A DNA stretch of 64,000 bases, taken from positions 2,728,001-2,792,000 of the forward strand of contig NZ_CP036346.1 of assembly GCF_014131695.1 (NCBI RefSeq). Reading direction: 5' to 3'. A program made the position numbers and the translations under genes. The first letter of the stretch is position 1. Every line of letters starts with the position of its first letter. The notes beneath the pieces are model-generated. The model saw only the letters and a program-made list of their open reading frames with translations. It was not told where the DNA came from and did not search any database. Below, one piece after another: positions 18,189-26,766 of the stretch. This stretch comes from Thomasclavelia ramosa DSM 1402 (GTDB taxonomy: Bacteria; Bacillota_I; Bacilli_A; Erysipelotrichales; Coprobacillaceae).

Positions 18189-19391
18189 TTAATTTATTTT
18201 AGTAATTGTATACCCAAGTTTATTAAACTCATCAATAATCATTTGAATGTGCGCATTACCATTAGTCTCAACTGTTACTCTTAATTCTACTTCAGAAAAA
18301 CGAGCAAAATTTTTAAACTGATTATGGTCAACACCAATTACATTGGCATTACATTGATTTAAAACCTTCGATACTAATTCCAACTGCCCTGGTTTATCAG
18401 GTAATTGAACAGAGAAAGTAAAAATTCGTCCTCTTGAAATAAGTCCTTTATTAATCATAGACGAAATAGTTAACACATCAATATTTCCACCACTGATCAA
18501 TGATACAACTTTCTTCCCTTTAGTTTTTAGCTTCTTTAATCCTGCTAAAGCTAAAATCCCAGAACCTTCAGCTACCAGCTTATGTTTTTCAACTAATAAC
18601 AAGAATGCTTCCATCAATTCATAGTCATTGACCAAAACAATATCATCAACATATTCTTTAATATATTTAAACGTTTTAGAGCCAATTTGTTGCACAGCTG
18701 TACCATCGGCAATCGTATTAACCTCACTCAATAAAACTACCTGATCCTCTTGAATAGCTGCAGAAGCACTTGCCGCTCCTTCAGGTTCAACCCCAATGAT
18801 TTGAATATCGGGTTTAATTAATTTAGCAGCTGCAGCAATCCCCGAAATTAAGCCACCGCCACCAATTGGTACTAAAATCATATCAGCATCTGGTAATTCT
18901 TCAAGAATCTCCAATGCGATCGTCCCTTGTCCTTCCATAACATCTTCATCATCAAACGGATGGACAAAAGTATACCCTTCACTTTCTTGTAGTTCAACTG
19001 CCTTAGCGTAAGCATCATCATAAACCTCGCCAGCTAAAACCACATCAGCACCATGGGCCTTTGTTGCCTCAACCTTGATCAATGGTGTATGACTAGGCAT
19101 TACAATAGTTGCCTTAACTCCTAGTTTATTAGCTGCATAAGCAACCCCTTGAGCATGATTTCCCGCTGAAGATGCAATTAATCCATGCTTTTTAGCTTCA
19201 TCATCTAATTTCACGATCTTATTATAGGCACCTCTAATCTTGAAAGCACCAGTTTTTTGTAAATTTTCTGGTTTGATATAAACATCATTACCACATTCAG
19301 CTGAAAAAGCATCGCTATGAATTAAATGTGTCTCTAAAATTACTTCATCAACTCTTTGCTTTGCGGCTTTAAAATCTTCTAACTTCAACAT
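18189..19391 (-). CDS. ilvA: Threonine ammonia-lyase with C-terminal ACT domain
   Basis: A 400-residue PLP enzyme that deaminates threonine to 2-oxobutanoate, feeding isoleucine synthesis or threonine breakdown. The PLP lysine is in KTGAFKIRGAYNKI (about residue 52), with SAGNHAQGVAYAA and the glycine loop VPIGGGGLISG. A single ACT-like domain occupies about 325-400 (FTFSVQLPDKPGQLELV). One short ACT domain is more like the catabolic/clostridial enzymes than the two-ACT E. coli IlvA, so the physiological role could be either. No other branched-chain gene is nearby. Confidence 0.9.
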   Translation of the reverse strand: MLKLEDFKAAKQRVDEVILETHLIHSDAFSAECGNDVYIKPENLQKTGAFKIRGAYNKIVKLDDEAKKHGLIASSAGNHAQGVAYAANKLGVKATIVMPSHTPLIKVEATKAHGADVVLAGEVYDDAYAKAVELQESEGYTFVHPFDDEDVMEGQGTIALEILEELPDADMILVPIGGGGLISGIAAAAKLIKPDIQIIGVEPEGAASASAAIQEDQVVLLSEVNTIADGTAVQQIGSKTFKYIKEYVDDIVLVNDYELMEAFLLLVEKHKLVAEGSGILALAGLKKLKTKGKKVVSLISGGNIDVLTISSMINKGLISRGRIFTFSVQLPDKPGQLELVSKVLNQCNANVIGVDHNQFKNFARFSEVELRVTVETNGNAHIQMIIDEFNKLGYTITKIN

Positions 19392-19418
19392 TTGACATGT
19401 CCCCCTTAATTAAATTAC

Positions 19419-19446
19419 ATTATAGCATTTATCATTAAAAAGTAAA
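19419..19446 (-). promoter_or_regulatory. ilvA promoter
   Basis: Minus-strand TTTACT (19441-19446), 16-base spacer, TATAAT (19419-19424), 28 bases before the ilvA start. Confidence 0.55.
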
Positions 19447-19487
19447 AGATTGTCTTTAATAATATCAGATGATTAAAAATATAATCA

Positions 19488-19517
19488 TAAAAAAAGACAA
19501 ATCATATTGATCTGCCT
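19488..19517 (-). terminator. Terminator after the HAD-DUF4250 pair
   Basis: AGGCAGATC pairs with GATTTGTCT on the minus strand (two G-U pairs, 5-base loop) and is followed by seven T. It starts at the DUF4250 stop codon. Confidence 0.75.
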
Positions 19518-19696
19518 TATTTAATTTTTATTTGGTTAATTTTTTCATCAAAATAATATCCATTCACATCCAATAATTCCATGATTTCAATTTCATTAGC
19601 ATCATTAATTTCTAATATTTGTGCCAATGACATATCATCATCACGTAATTTAGTATTTAAAAAACTCACTAGCATATTAATATCATTTGGTAACAT
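19517..19696 (-). CDS. DUF4250 small protein, 59 residues
   Basis: A small gene whose ATG (19696-19694) overlaps the stop of the HAD phosphatase gene as TAATG, so it is translationally coupled. The protein reads MLPNDINMLVSFLNTKLRDD, then MSLAQILEINDANEIEIMEL and a YYFDEKINQ stretch near the end. This matches the DUF4250 family (start MLPxDPxMLxSxxNxxLRD and a C-terminal Y-D-x-x-x-NQ pattern). The function of the family is not known. The frame ends exactly at an intrinsic terminator, supporting it as the last gene of a two-gene unit. Confidence 0.75.
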   Translation of the reverse strand: MLPNDINMLVSFLNTKLRDDDMSLAQILEINDANEIEIMELLDVNGYYFDEKINQIKIK

Positions 19697-20514
19697 TAAA
19701 TTTCACCCTTTTCACTTAACATCTTTAAGCACTCATAAATTCCTTCTTCATCATTTGATAAAGTGATATAAGCCGCTCTCTTTTTTACTTCATCAACTGC
19801 ATTGGCCATTGCTACACCGAATTTTGCAAACTCAATCATACTCAAATCATTATAACCATCACCAAAGCTAATTACTTCATCTCGTTTAATTCCTAAACGC
19901 TCAATTAAAGCCTGCAATGAAGCCGCTTTATCAATTCCTTGCGCCATCACTTCAATGAAAAATGGTGCTGAACGATAAATACTTAAAGAATCACCATATG
20001 GTGCCTTAAACTCATCAAGTATTGTCTCAGCATATTCAGGCTTTGCCGTTAATAAGACTTTATTTACAGAAAAATTCACTGCATCTTTAAAATTATCAAT
20101 ATGTTTGATTGGCATATGATTAATATCGCCTTCAATACAAACATACTCATCGGTTTCATCTTCTGTAAGAATCAATTCATCAGTATAAGTCATTACCGCC
20201 AAATTATACTGTTTCGCTCGCTCATAAACCTGATGTGCCGTTTTAGCATCGTACACTTTTTGATATATGATTTCTTTTGTTTTATAATCAACAACCTTAG
20301 CACCATTAAATGATAGTAAATAGCCACCTGTTTTATCTAATTCCAGCTCATTAGCTTCTGCATACAATCCAGCAGTTGGACGACCTGAAGCCAAAACAAT
20401 CACTACACCTCTTTTTGCCAGCTCCTGCAAGATGGCTTTTGTCTTTGGTAAGATTTGTTTATCAGTACTCTTCAAAGTACCATCTAAATCTAATGCAATT
20501 AATTTATACGTCAT
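19696..20514 (-). CDS. Cof-type HAD-superfamily phosphatase
   Basis: A 272-residue HAD hydrolase of the Cof/YidA class (type IIB cap). Motif I is ALDLDGTLKST, motif II lies in VIVLASGRP, and motif IV is ISFGDGYNDLSMI. These enzymes remove phosphate from sugar phosphates or similar small molecules; the substrate cannot be told. The ATG at 20514 is chosen because GAGGTAG precedes it. Its stop overlaps the DUF4250 start. A second member of the family lies at 56.8-57.6 kb. Confidence 0.88.
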   Translation of the reverse strand: MTYKLIALDLDGTLKSTDKQILPKTKAILQELAKRGVVIVLASGRPTAGLYAEANELELDKTGGYLLSFNGAKVVDYKTKEIIYQKVYDAKTAHQVYERAKQYNLAVMTYTDELILTEDETDEYVCIEGDINHMPIKHIDNFKDAVNFSVNKVLLTAKPEYAETILDEFKAPYGDSLSIYRSAPFFIEVMAQGIDKAASLQALIERLGIKRDEVISFGDGYNDLSMIEFAKFGVAMANAVDEVKKRAAYITLSNDEEGIYECLKMLSEKGEI

Positions 20515-20673
20515 TTTTCTACCTCTCAATATAATCAAAGTTTATTAAAAGATAGTTATTTTGTCAAATATATTTAAAGATAATATTTGATACTAGTATT
20601 ATAACCCTAAAATAACCTATTTTAGTCTCAAATCAATAATAAATTAGTCTTATTATCATCTCAATATTTTTGC

Positions 20674-20701
20674 TTGAAAATATTAATAATTATGGTAGAA
20701 T
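20674..20701 (+). promoter_or_regulatory. ybaK promoter
   Basis: TTGAAA (20674-20679), 16-base spacer, TAGAAT (20696-20701), 27 bases before ybaK. Confidence 0.6.
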
Positions 20702-20728
20702 TGCTTTAATTTATAAGGAGGTTGCATC

Positions 20729-21193
20729 ATGTCACTACAACAAGCTAAAAATTATTTGAAACAATTCAACCGGGAACAAGATATTATCGAATTCGATGTT
20801 TCTAGTGCTACTGTTGAACTTGCTGCTAAAGCTTTAAACTGTGCGCCTGAACGTATTGCTAAGACATTATCTTTTAAAATCAACGAACGCGCGATTTTGA
20901 TTGTTACTGCTGGTGATGTTAAAATCGATAATCGCAAATACAAAGAAACCTTTAAAACCAAAGCAAAAATGCTCGCACGCGATGAAGTATTGCCAATCAT
21001 CGGTCATGATATTGGGGGAGTATGCCCTTTTGGCGTTAATCCTGATGTTACTATCTATCTTGATGAATCACTTAAGCGATTTCAAACAGTTTTTCCTGCC
21101 TGCGGCAATTCTAACAGTGCTATTGAATTAACGATTGATGAACTTTCTAGCTATATTAAAGCAGAATGGATTGATGTTTGTAAAACCATCTGA
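20729..21193 (+). CDS. ybaK: YbaK/EbsC-family aminoacyl-tRNA deacylase
   Basis: A 154-residue protein of the YbaK/ProXp family, whose members hydrolyse misacylated tRNA such as Cys-tRNA(Pro) in the cytoplasm. Visible features are AKTLSFKI, the DVKIDNRKYKETF helix and the GGVCPFGV loop typical of the family pocket. Length matches the family. The start at 20729 follows AAGGAGG at good spacing. It is a single-gene unit with its own promoter and terminator. The exact tRNA specificity is not predictable. Confidence 0.85.
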   Translation: MSLQQAKNYLKQFNREQDIIEFDVSSATVELAAKALNCAPERIAKTLSFKINERAILIVTAGDVKIDNRKYKETFKTKAKMLARDEVLPIIGHDIGGVCPFGVNPDVTIYLDESLKRFQTVFPACGNSNSAIELTIDELSSYIKAEWIDVCKTI

Positions 21194-21206
21194 TGATGGT
21201 TTTTTA
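21182..21206 (+). terminator. ybaK terminator
   Basis: AAAACCATC (21182-21190) pairs with GATGGTTTT (21195-21203), 4-base loop, then T. It overlaps the last codons of ybaK. Confidence 0.85.
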
Positions 21207-21245
21207 TTATTTTGCAATTTTTTCTATCGTATTGAAGCTTTTTTA

Positions 21246-21274
21246 TTGCATTTAATAAAAAAATAATATATACT
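21246..21274 (+). promoter_or_regulatory. asnB promoter
   Basis: TTGCAT (21246-21251), 17-base spacer, TATACT (21269-21274), directly before the T-box leader. Confidence 0.7.
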
Positions 21275-21297
21275 ATTTTCAATTACTATAAAGTAAT

Positions 21298-21552
21298 TAA
21301 AAGCAATGACGAGGAGAGTAGTAATCTACAGAAGCTTTAGCGAATCAGGGAACGGTGCAAGCCTGATAGTGAAGTAGTTTATGAAGAACACCTAAGAGCT
21401 GTCTACCGAAAGCATTATGCAAGTAGGCTAGAACGTTACCAGTAACGTTACTATTGGCGGGTATCGAGTACTCTATGAAGTATTTTCCGTACCATGTAAC
21501 TATAAATTCCTTTTCTAGTTATACGGTACTCGCTTCTTTAGGCGAGTTTTTA
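21298..21552 (+). promoter_or_regulatory. Asn-specific T-box riboswitch
   Basis: A tRNA-sensing leader upstream of asnB. Stem I landmarks are present: GAGAGTAGTA (AGTA bulge), GGTGCAAGCC (apical loop motif) and GAAGAACACC, which holds the specifier codon AAC (21387-21389) for asparagine. A stem III-like hairpin AACGTTAC/GTAACGTT follows. The tRNA-end binding bulge is TGGC (21455-21458), fitting the GCCA end of tRNA-Asn, but the usual downstream ACCGCG is replaced by GGGTATCGAG. CGAGTAC (21465-21471) can pair with GTACTCG, which otherwise forms the terminator ACTCGC (21528-21533)/GCGAGT (21542-21547) plus five T. Uncharged tRNA-Asn should allow read-through. Confidence 0.88.
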
Positions 21553-21589
21553 TATTCTCGCAACAATAATTTTAAGGGGGAAACAAATT

Positions 21590-23176
21590 ATGTGCGGTTT
21601 TTTAGTAGTAGGAAGTAGTGAATTAGAATTACAAGTATTCAATGATGCATTAAATCAGGCTGCTTATCGTGGTCCTGATCATCAACATGTAAGCATTAAC
21701 AACGGTATAACCTGGGGATTTAACCGTCTTTCAATTATGGATTTGTCATCAAAAGGTAATCAGCCTTTTGTCTATAAGGATTGTGTTCTTGTCTGCAATG
21801 GTGAAGTTTATAACTATCATAGCTTAAAAGCTATGTTAGAAACGGACTATACTTTTAAGTCAGGAAGTGACTGTGAAGTACTGATTCCGCTATATCACAA
21901 ATACGGGATAGAGATATTATGTAAATTTTTAGATGCCGAATTTGCAATGGTAATCTATGATGCCAAAAAGGATAAAATTTTAGCTGCACGTGATCCAATG
22001 GGAATTCGCCCTATGTTCTATGGATATCATAAAGAAGACGGTAAGATCTGCTTTGCTTCAGAAGCAAAAGGATTATTTCCTTTATGCCAAGAAATAATGC
22101 CATTTCCACCAGGGCATTATTATGAAGATGGCAAATTTATTTGTTATAATGATTTAAGTAATCCTAAAACGATCAATAACGATGATTTAGAAACAATTGC
22201 AACAAATTTACGCCTCAAATTAGAAAAAGCAGTGAAAAAAAGATTGCAAAGCGATGCTCCAATCGGATATTTATTAAGCGGTGGTTTAGATTCATCCTTG
22301 GTTTGTGCGATTGCCGCACGTTTAAATGATCAACCAATCAAAACCTTTGCAATCGGTATGGATACTGATCCTATTGATTTAAAGTATGCTAAACAAGTTG
22401 CTGATTACTTAGGAACTGATCATACAGAAGTAATTATGACCAAGGAAGATCTATTAGAAAATTTAAGAGATGTTATTTTTCATTTAGAAACTTATGATAT
22501 CACAACGATCAGAGCCAGTATGGCAATGTATTTATTATGTAAATATATTCATGAAAAAACTGATTTAAAAGTTATTCTAACCGGTGAAGTAAGCGATGAG
22601 TTATTTGGCTACAAATATACTGATTTTGCACCAGATCCATCACAATTTCAAAAAGAAGCACAAAAGCGAATTAAAGAATTATATATGTATGATGTTCTAA
22701 GAGCTGATCGTTGTATCTCTGCTCACGCTTTAGAGGGACGGGTTCCATTTGCAGATATTGATTTTGTTGATTATTCAATGAGTATTGATCCAGCTAAGAA
22801 AATGAATATCTATAATAAAGGAAAATATTTATTAAGACATGCTTTTGAAAATCAGGATTATTTACCTGATGAAATTTTATTTAGGGAAAAGGCCGCATTT
22901 TCAGACGCTGTTGGTCATTCAATGGTTGATTATTTAAAAGAATATGCAGCTACTTTATATACTGATGAAGATGTTATTAAAGCTAAAGAAAAATATGCTT
23001 TTGCAACACCTTTTACTAAAGAATCTCTCTTATACCGTGATATTTTTGAATCGTTTTATCCGGGGCAAGCAAAATGGGTCAAAGACTTTTGGATGCCAAA
23101 TAAAGATTGGGAAAACTGTAATGTTGATGATCCCAGTGCTCGAGTTTTAAAAAACTATGGTGACAGCGGTAAATAA
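21590..23176 (+). CDS. asnB: Asparagine synthase, glutamine-hydrolysing
   Basis: A 528-residue class II amidotransferase that converts aspartate, glutamine and ATP to asparagine. Cys2 directly after the start Met (MCGFLVVG) is the glutaminase nucleophile; residues about 1-200 are the GATase domain, and about 205-450 the ATP-pyrophosphatase synthetase domain with the PP-loop LLSGGLDSSLV. The start follows AAGGGGGA. The Asn T-box upstream confirms asparagine as the product and means it is made when charged tRNA-Asn runs low. Confidence 0.95.
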   Translation: MCGFLVVGSSELELQVFNDALNQAAYRGPDHQHVSINNGITWGFNRLSIMDLSSKGNQPFVYKDCVLVCNGEVYNYHSLKAMLETDYTFKSGSDCEVLIPLYHKYGIEILCKFLDAEFAMVIYDAKKDKILAARDPMGIRPMFYGYHKEDGKICFASEAKGLFPLCQEIMPFPPGHYYEDGKFICYNDLSNPKTINNDDLETIATNLRLKLEKAVKKRLQSDAPIGYLLSGGLDSSLVCAIAARLNDQPIKTFAIGMDTDPIDLKYAKQVADYLGTDHTEVIMTKEDLLENLRDVIFHLETYDITTIRASMAMYLLCKYIHEKTDLKVILTGEVSDELFGYKYTDFAPDPSQFQKEAQKRIKELYMYDVLRADRCISAHALEGRVPFADIDFVDYSMSIDPAKKMNIYNKGKYLLRHAFENQDYLPDEILFREKAAFSDAVGHSMVDYLKEYAATLYTDEDVIKAKEKYAFATPFTKESLLYRDIFESFYPGQAKWVKDFWMPNKDWENCNVDDPSARVLKNYGDSGK

Positions 23177-23207
23177 AAATACCAGTTCTTTTACGAACTG
23201 GTATTTT
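23176..23207. terminator. Bidirectional terminator between asnB and the cyclase gene
   Basis: AAAATACCAGTTC (23176-23188) pairs perfectly with GAACTGGTATTTT (23195-23207) between two converging genes, with T-tracts on both strands. Confidence 0.9.
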
Positions 23208-25668
23208 CTTTATCATAATCAATAATACAATAATTATTGCGACCATTGTTTTTCACACGATAAAGAGCATCATCTGCCAATCTATATAATTCATCATAAG
23301 ACAACGAAACACTCGAAACTACGGCACCAACACTAATACTTGTAATAATATGGGTCCCCTGGTATTCTACTTTTGAAGTTGATTTAATCATATTTTGACA
23401 ATACTCAGCTACTTTTTCAATACTCTTAGGATATTTTATTAATGTTAAAAATTCATCTCCACCAACCCGTCCAAAGATATCTAAAGGATGGCTCACTTCC
23501 AATAATGCCTGAGCTATTTTTTGAAGGACAATATCACCACATAAATGTCCATAAGTATCATTAATATATTTAAAGTTATCAATATCAATAATTATCAAAG
23601 CAACTTGGGCTGCTGTATTATTTTGTAAAAACTCTTCTGCCTTTTCACGACAAGCTGCAGAATTATAAATTTTTGTTAAACTATCTTTTTGAGCCAGCTC
23701 CCGCCATAATAACTGTTCTTCTTTTTCAGAATGGATATCAATAACCTTTCCAATAATATGTGTCGGTTTATTATTCAAATCAAAAATCGGACGCAAATTA
23801 ATCTTTAACCAACGTTTTTTCCCATCAATAAATTTAACAAACTCCTCACTCTCACATTCCGTCAAATTACGTAGACTCATTTCTAAAGTATCTTTATTAG
23901 AAATTGGTCTCTTTAAAAAATCTTTAATAATCGTTTCCTTTGAAAGCAGTTTGGCTCCACCTCCCATTAAAACAAGGGTATCAGTTGCAATGTTATATTC
24001 AACAAAGCAATCATGAGAAAATTCACTAATTTGTTGATAACGCTTATACTCACTTAAAATCTTTTCATTATTACGTTTATTTATATAATTACGCCAAATC
24101 AAGAAAAACAGCACAATAATGGCAACTGCCATAAGCGTAAAAGTAGCTACTTGAAGTTGATTATTTTCAACATAGTCAAAGAAAGTAACATCATTTTCAC
24201 TGGTACTGGCATTAGTAAATATAATTTCTTCAATCTTACTGTAAGATACGACATCAATTCCTTTATTGATAATATCTAAAAGCTCATCCGCAACACCTGT
24301 ATTAATTGCAAAATAACTGCCTTGATTTCTTAAATTCCCTTGAGGAATAATATTAATATTCTTGAAATCATAATTACTATTATAAAACAAGGCAACATGA
24401 TTATTTATATACGTATAGTCAGCTGTGCCGTTTTCTACCGCTTTGATACATTCTAACTGAGTTCCATAATAATTAACTTTGTTACTACTATCTCCAACTG
24501 CGGCACTATCAACTTCAGAATCATAAATCATTGCTGCCTGTTTACCGTCTAGCTCATTAGCATTAATATTTTTATTAGTTACTAGCGTCATCGCTGAATC
24601 TAAATAAGCTTTCGTCGTAATATATTTTTCTGGATTGCTATTATACACCCCACCAATAATCATTGGTTTCTTCGTCTCAATCTGCTTATTATATTCATCA
24701 ATATCATTGGCATAAATATAATTAAACTTCAAACCGCTCAGTTTTCCAATATAATTAAGCACATCAACGGTAATTCCTACAACCTTGCCTTTTTTTTCAT
24801 CATAATACTGGATTGGGGCTTTCCCACCCAATATAAGAACATCAATTTTTGAATTATTTGCAACAAAACCTTTCTCAGCTTCGGTAAGAATGAAATTACG
24901 GTTCGCTAAAGAAAAGTAACGTTCATGAAGATTGCTCATATAATTAGGCTGTTCTTTATTTAACTGTGTCATCGCTTCATTTAGCTCTGACATCAGTTCT
25001 TGATTTCCTTTTGTCATTACAAAATAAAATGGACGAGGCGAAAAACGTGCTACGACCCGATAATTACCTTCTTCAATTGATAAATCTGATAATACCATAG
25101 CATCTATTTCATTTCTCTCTAATGATGTTAATAAATCTGGGGTATTATCAAAAAATATTTGATTAATATTAATTCCATTAATATCTCCAAAATCTTTTAA
25201 ATTAACATTAGTTTCCTTTTTAGTTGAAACAACTCCAACATTTAAATTCTTAAGAGAATATATACTAGTATCATTGATTTCAGCATTATTAGAATTAACA
25301 TAGATAGCCATATTTCCCATGCCATAATTGGTTGCCGAATAATCATAATCATTGATTAAGGTATCAATATAGAGCATCCCACCCATTAAATCAATCTCGC
25401 CTGTTTTGACCTTTTCCATAGCGCTTGACAGCTGCTCATTTACTGTGCCTTCTAAGCGTACAAATTCTAAGTTCCAATTCGTAAATCGAGAGATTTCTTT
25501 TAAATATTCATAAGTATAGCCGGAATATAATCCATCTTCATCTATCTCTGTTAATCCAGATTGAATTGGATAAGCAACTTTAACAGTTCGGGAGGCTGCT
25601 TTAATTGGGATGATATTGATCAGCATTGACATAATTAACAATACTAAAATTGTTTTTAGTGTTTTCAT
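23191..25668 (-). CDS. Diguanylate cyclase with two extracellular solute-binding domains and PAS
   Basis: An 825-residue protein: signal peptide (about 1-25), two tandem family-3 solute-binding-protein domains outside the cell (about 28-255 and 270-490), one membrane helix (about 508-530), a PAS-like domain (about 545-650) and a GGDEF domain (GRVGGDEFLTL). It probably senses an extracellular amino-acid-like ligand and makes cyclic di-GMP. The I-site position reads HPLD, so the Arg of RxxD is absent. The ATG at 25668 follows AAGGGGTGG. This layout is reminiscent of BvgS/EvgS-type sensor input joined to a cyclase output. Confidence 0.88.
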   Translation of the reverse strand: MKTLKTILVLLIMSMLINIIPIKAASRTVKVAYPIQSGLTEIDEDGLYSGYTYEYLKEISRFTNWNLEFVRLEGTVNEQLSSAMEKVKTGEIDLMGGMLYIDTLINDYDYSATNYGMGNMAIYVNSNNAEINDTSIYSLKNLNVGVVSTKKETNVNLKDFGDINGININQIFFDNTPDLLTSLERNEIDAMVLSDLSIEEGNYRVVARFSPRPFYFVMTKGNQELMSELNEAMTQLNKEQPNYMSNLHERYFSLANRNFILTEAEKGFVANNSKIDVLILGGKAPIQYYDEKKGKVVGITVDVLNYIGKLSGLKFNYIYANDIDEYNKQIETKKPMIIGGVYNSNPEKYITTKAYLDSAMTLVTNKNINANELDGKQAAMIYDSEVDSAAVGDSSNKVNYYGTQLECIKAVENGTADYTYINNHVALFYNSNYDFKNINIIPQGNLRNQGSYFAINTGVADELLDIINKGIDVVSYSKIEEIIFTNASTSENDVTFFDYVENNQLQVATFTLMAVAIIVLFFLIWRNYINKRNNEKILSEYKRYQQISEFSHDCFVEYNIATDTLVLMGGGAKLLSKETIIKDFLKRPISNKDTLEMSLRNLTECESEEFVKFIDGKKRWLKINLRPIFDLNNKPTHIIGKVIDIHSEKEEQLLWRELAQKDSLTKIYNSAACREKAEEFLQNNTAAQVALIIIDIDNFKYINDTYGHLCGDIVLQKIAQALLEVSHPLDIFGRVGGDEFLTLIKYPKSIEKVAEYCQNMIKSTSKVEYQGTHIITSISVGAVVSSVSLSYDELYRLADDALYRVKNNGRNNYCIIDYDKENTSS

Positions 25669-25735
25669 CAAACCACCCCTTTTTACATCACAATATTATC
25701 ATATTAATTATACATTAAATTGATGAACATTAAAA

Positions 25736-25770
25736 TAAAAAGGCACAAATCATCAGAATAATTCATGCCT
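25736..25770 (-). terminator. Terminator of the three-gene unit ending in yaiI
   Basis: AGGCATGAAT pairs with ATTTGTGCCT (two G-U pairs) on the minus strand, followed by TTTTT; it overlaps the stop codon of the DUF188 gene. Confidence 0.75.
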
Positions 25771-26197
25771 GTATCAATATTTTATCTAATTGTTTTAAAA
25801 ACTGATTTCTTACTTCATCAGTTCTTTTAGCTGGTCCACGTGTCCGCCTACCACTTTTTCGTTGTTTAGCTGATACATAACGACTCATTAATAATTCTTC
25901 AATATTATTATCATCAATTACTTTTCCTGAAATATGCAAAACTTTAGCCCCTTTTGATAACACTAAACTTGCTAGACCATAGTCCTGAGTAATAACAAGA
26001 TCATTTGCTTGAACCTGTTTCAATAAAACTAGATCAACACTGTCACTTCCCACTTCACATAGAATAGTTCTAAAATAATCATCCTGTATAAAATGAGCAT
26101 AATCAACAAAAACCGTCATTTCAACCTGATATTTCCAAGCTAAATCTTTAATTGCTGGTAAATCAGGACAAGCATCACCATCAACTAAAAGTGCCAT
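25763..26197 (-). CDS. YaiI/YqxD-family protein (UPF0178, DUF188)
   Basis: A 144-residue protein with the family start ALLVDGDACPD, a central ANDLVITQDYGLASLVLSKG and a basic KQRKSGRRTRGPAKRT segment. The fold is PIN-like, with conserved acidic residues suggesting a nucleic-acid role, but no activity is established. The start is the ATG at 26197, which lies inside the end of the rhomboid gene (overlap of 13 bases), so the two are translationally coupled. Confidence 0.85.
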   Translation of the reverse strand: MALLVDGDACPDLPAIKDLAWKYQVEMTVFVDYAHFIQDDYFRTILCEVGSDSVDLVLLKQVQANDLVITQDYGLASLVLSKGAKVLHISGKVIDDNNIEELLMSRYVSAKQRKSGRRTRGPAKRTDEVRNQFLKQLDKILIQA

Positions 26198-26766
26198 ACA
26201 CCACAACCAATCAACATTGCAGTTGCTAAAAAGCCACCTGCCAGACCTCCAAAATGTCCCGCCTTTGATACCTGACGATTGAAAAATGTAAAAGCTACAT
26301 TAATTAAAATCACATATATATATTGTTGCAACATATAATCAAAATAACCGCCTACAAGTATTCCTAAAGCAATCATTGCACCTAAATAACCATAAAAAAT
26401 CCCACTAGCTCCTAAAGTCACAGTATTATATGCATAAGCATATTTTTTACCATGATAATAACAAGCTCCGCTAGTAGCAAGACAGCTTATGAAGATTAGA
26501 TATAAATATGCGCCCGTTCCTAATAAGTATTCAAAAAAATGGCCAAGATTATAAATACAATATACATTCATAAAAATATGCATAATATCGATATGAACGA
26601 AATTAGCGGTAATAAAACGCCAATATTCTTTTTTTACTTCAATTCGCGGCATATAAAAAGCCCCGTATTTAATCGCTAAAGAGGTTTTATCATAATTACT
26701 CTTATCAATAAAATTAATTAAAATAAAGATTATAATCGATATGATAATAATAGCATTGGTTATCAT
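26185..26766 (-). CDS. Rhomboid-family intramembrane serine protease
   Basis: A 193-residue membrane protein with about six hydrophobic helices. The catalytic serine is in GASGIFYGYLG and the partner histidine in AGHFGGLAGGFLA, both within membrane segments; HIDIMHIFMN matches the conserved His-x-x-x-x-x-N region. It should cleave membrane-protein substrates in the lipid bilayer; the substrate is unknown. It starts one base after the stop of the Ig-like gene, with GGAGAA as ribosome site, in a three-gene unit. Confidence 0.88.
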   Translation of the reverse strand: MITNAIIIISIIIFILINFIDKSNYDKTSLAIKYGAFYMPRIEVKKEYWRFITANFVHIDIMHIFMNVYCIYNLGHFFEYLLGTGAYLYLIFISCLATSGACYYHGKKYAYAYNTVTLGASGIFYGYLGAMIALGILVGGYFDYMLQQYIYVILINVAFTFFNRQVSKAGHFGGLAGGFLATAMLIGCGVWHF

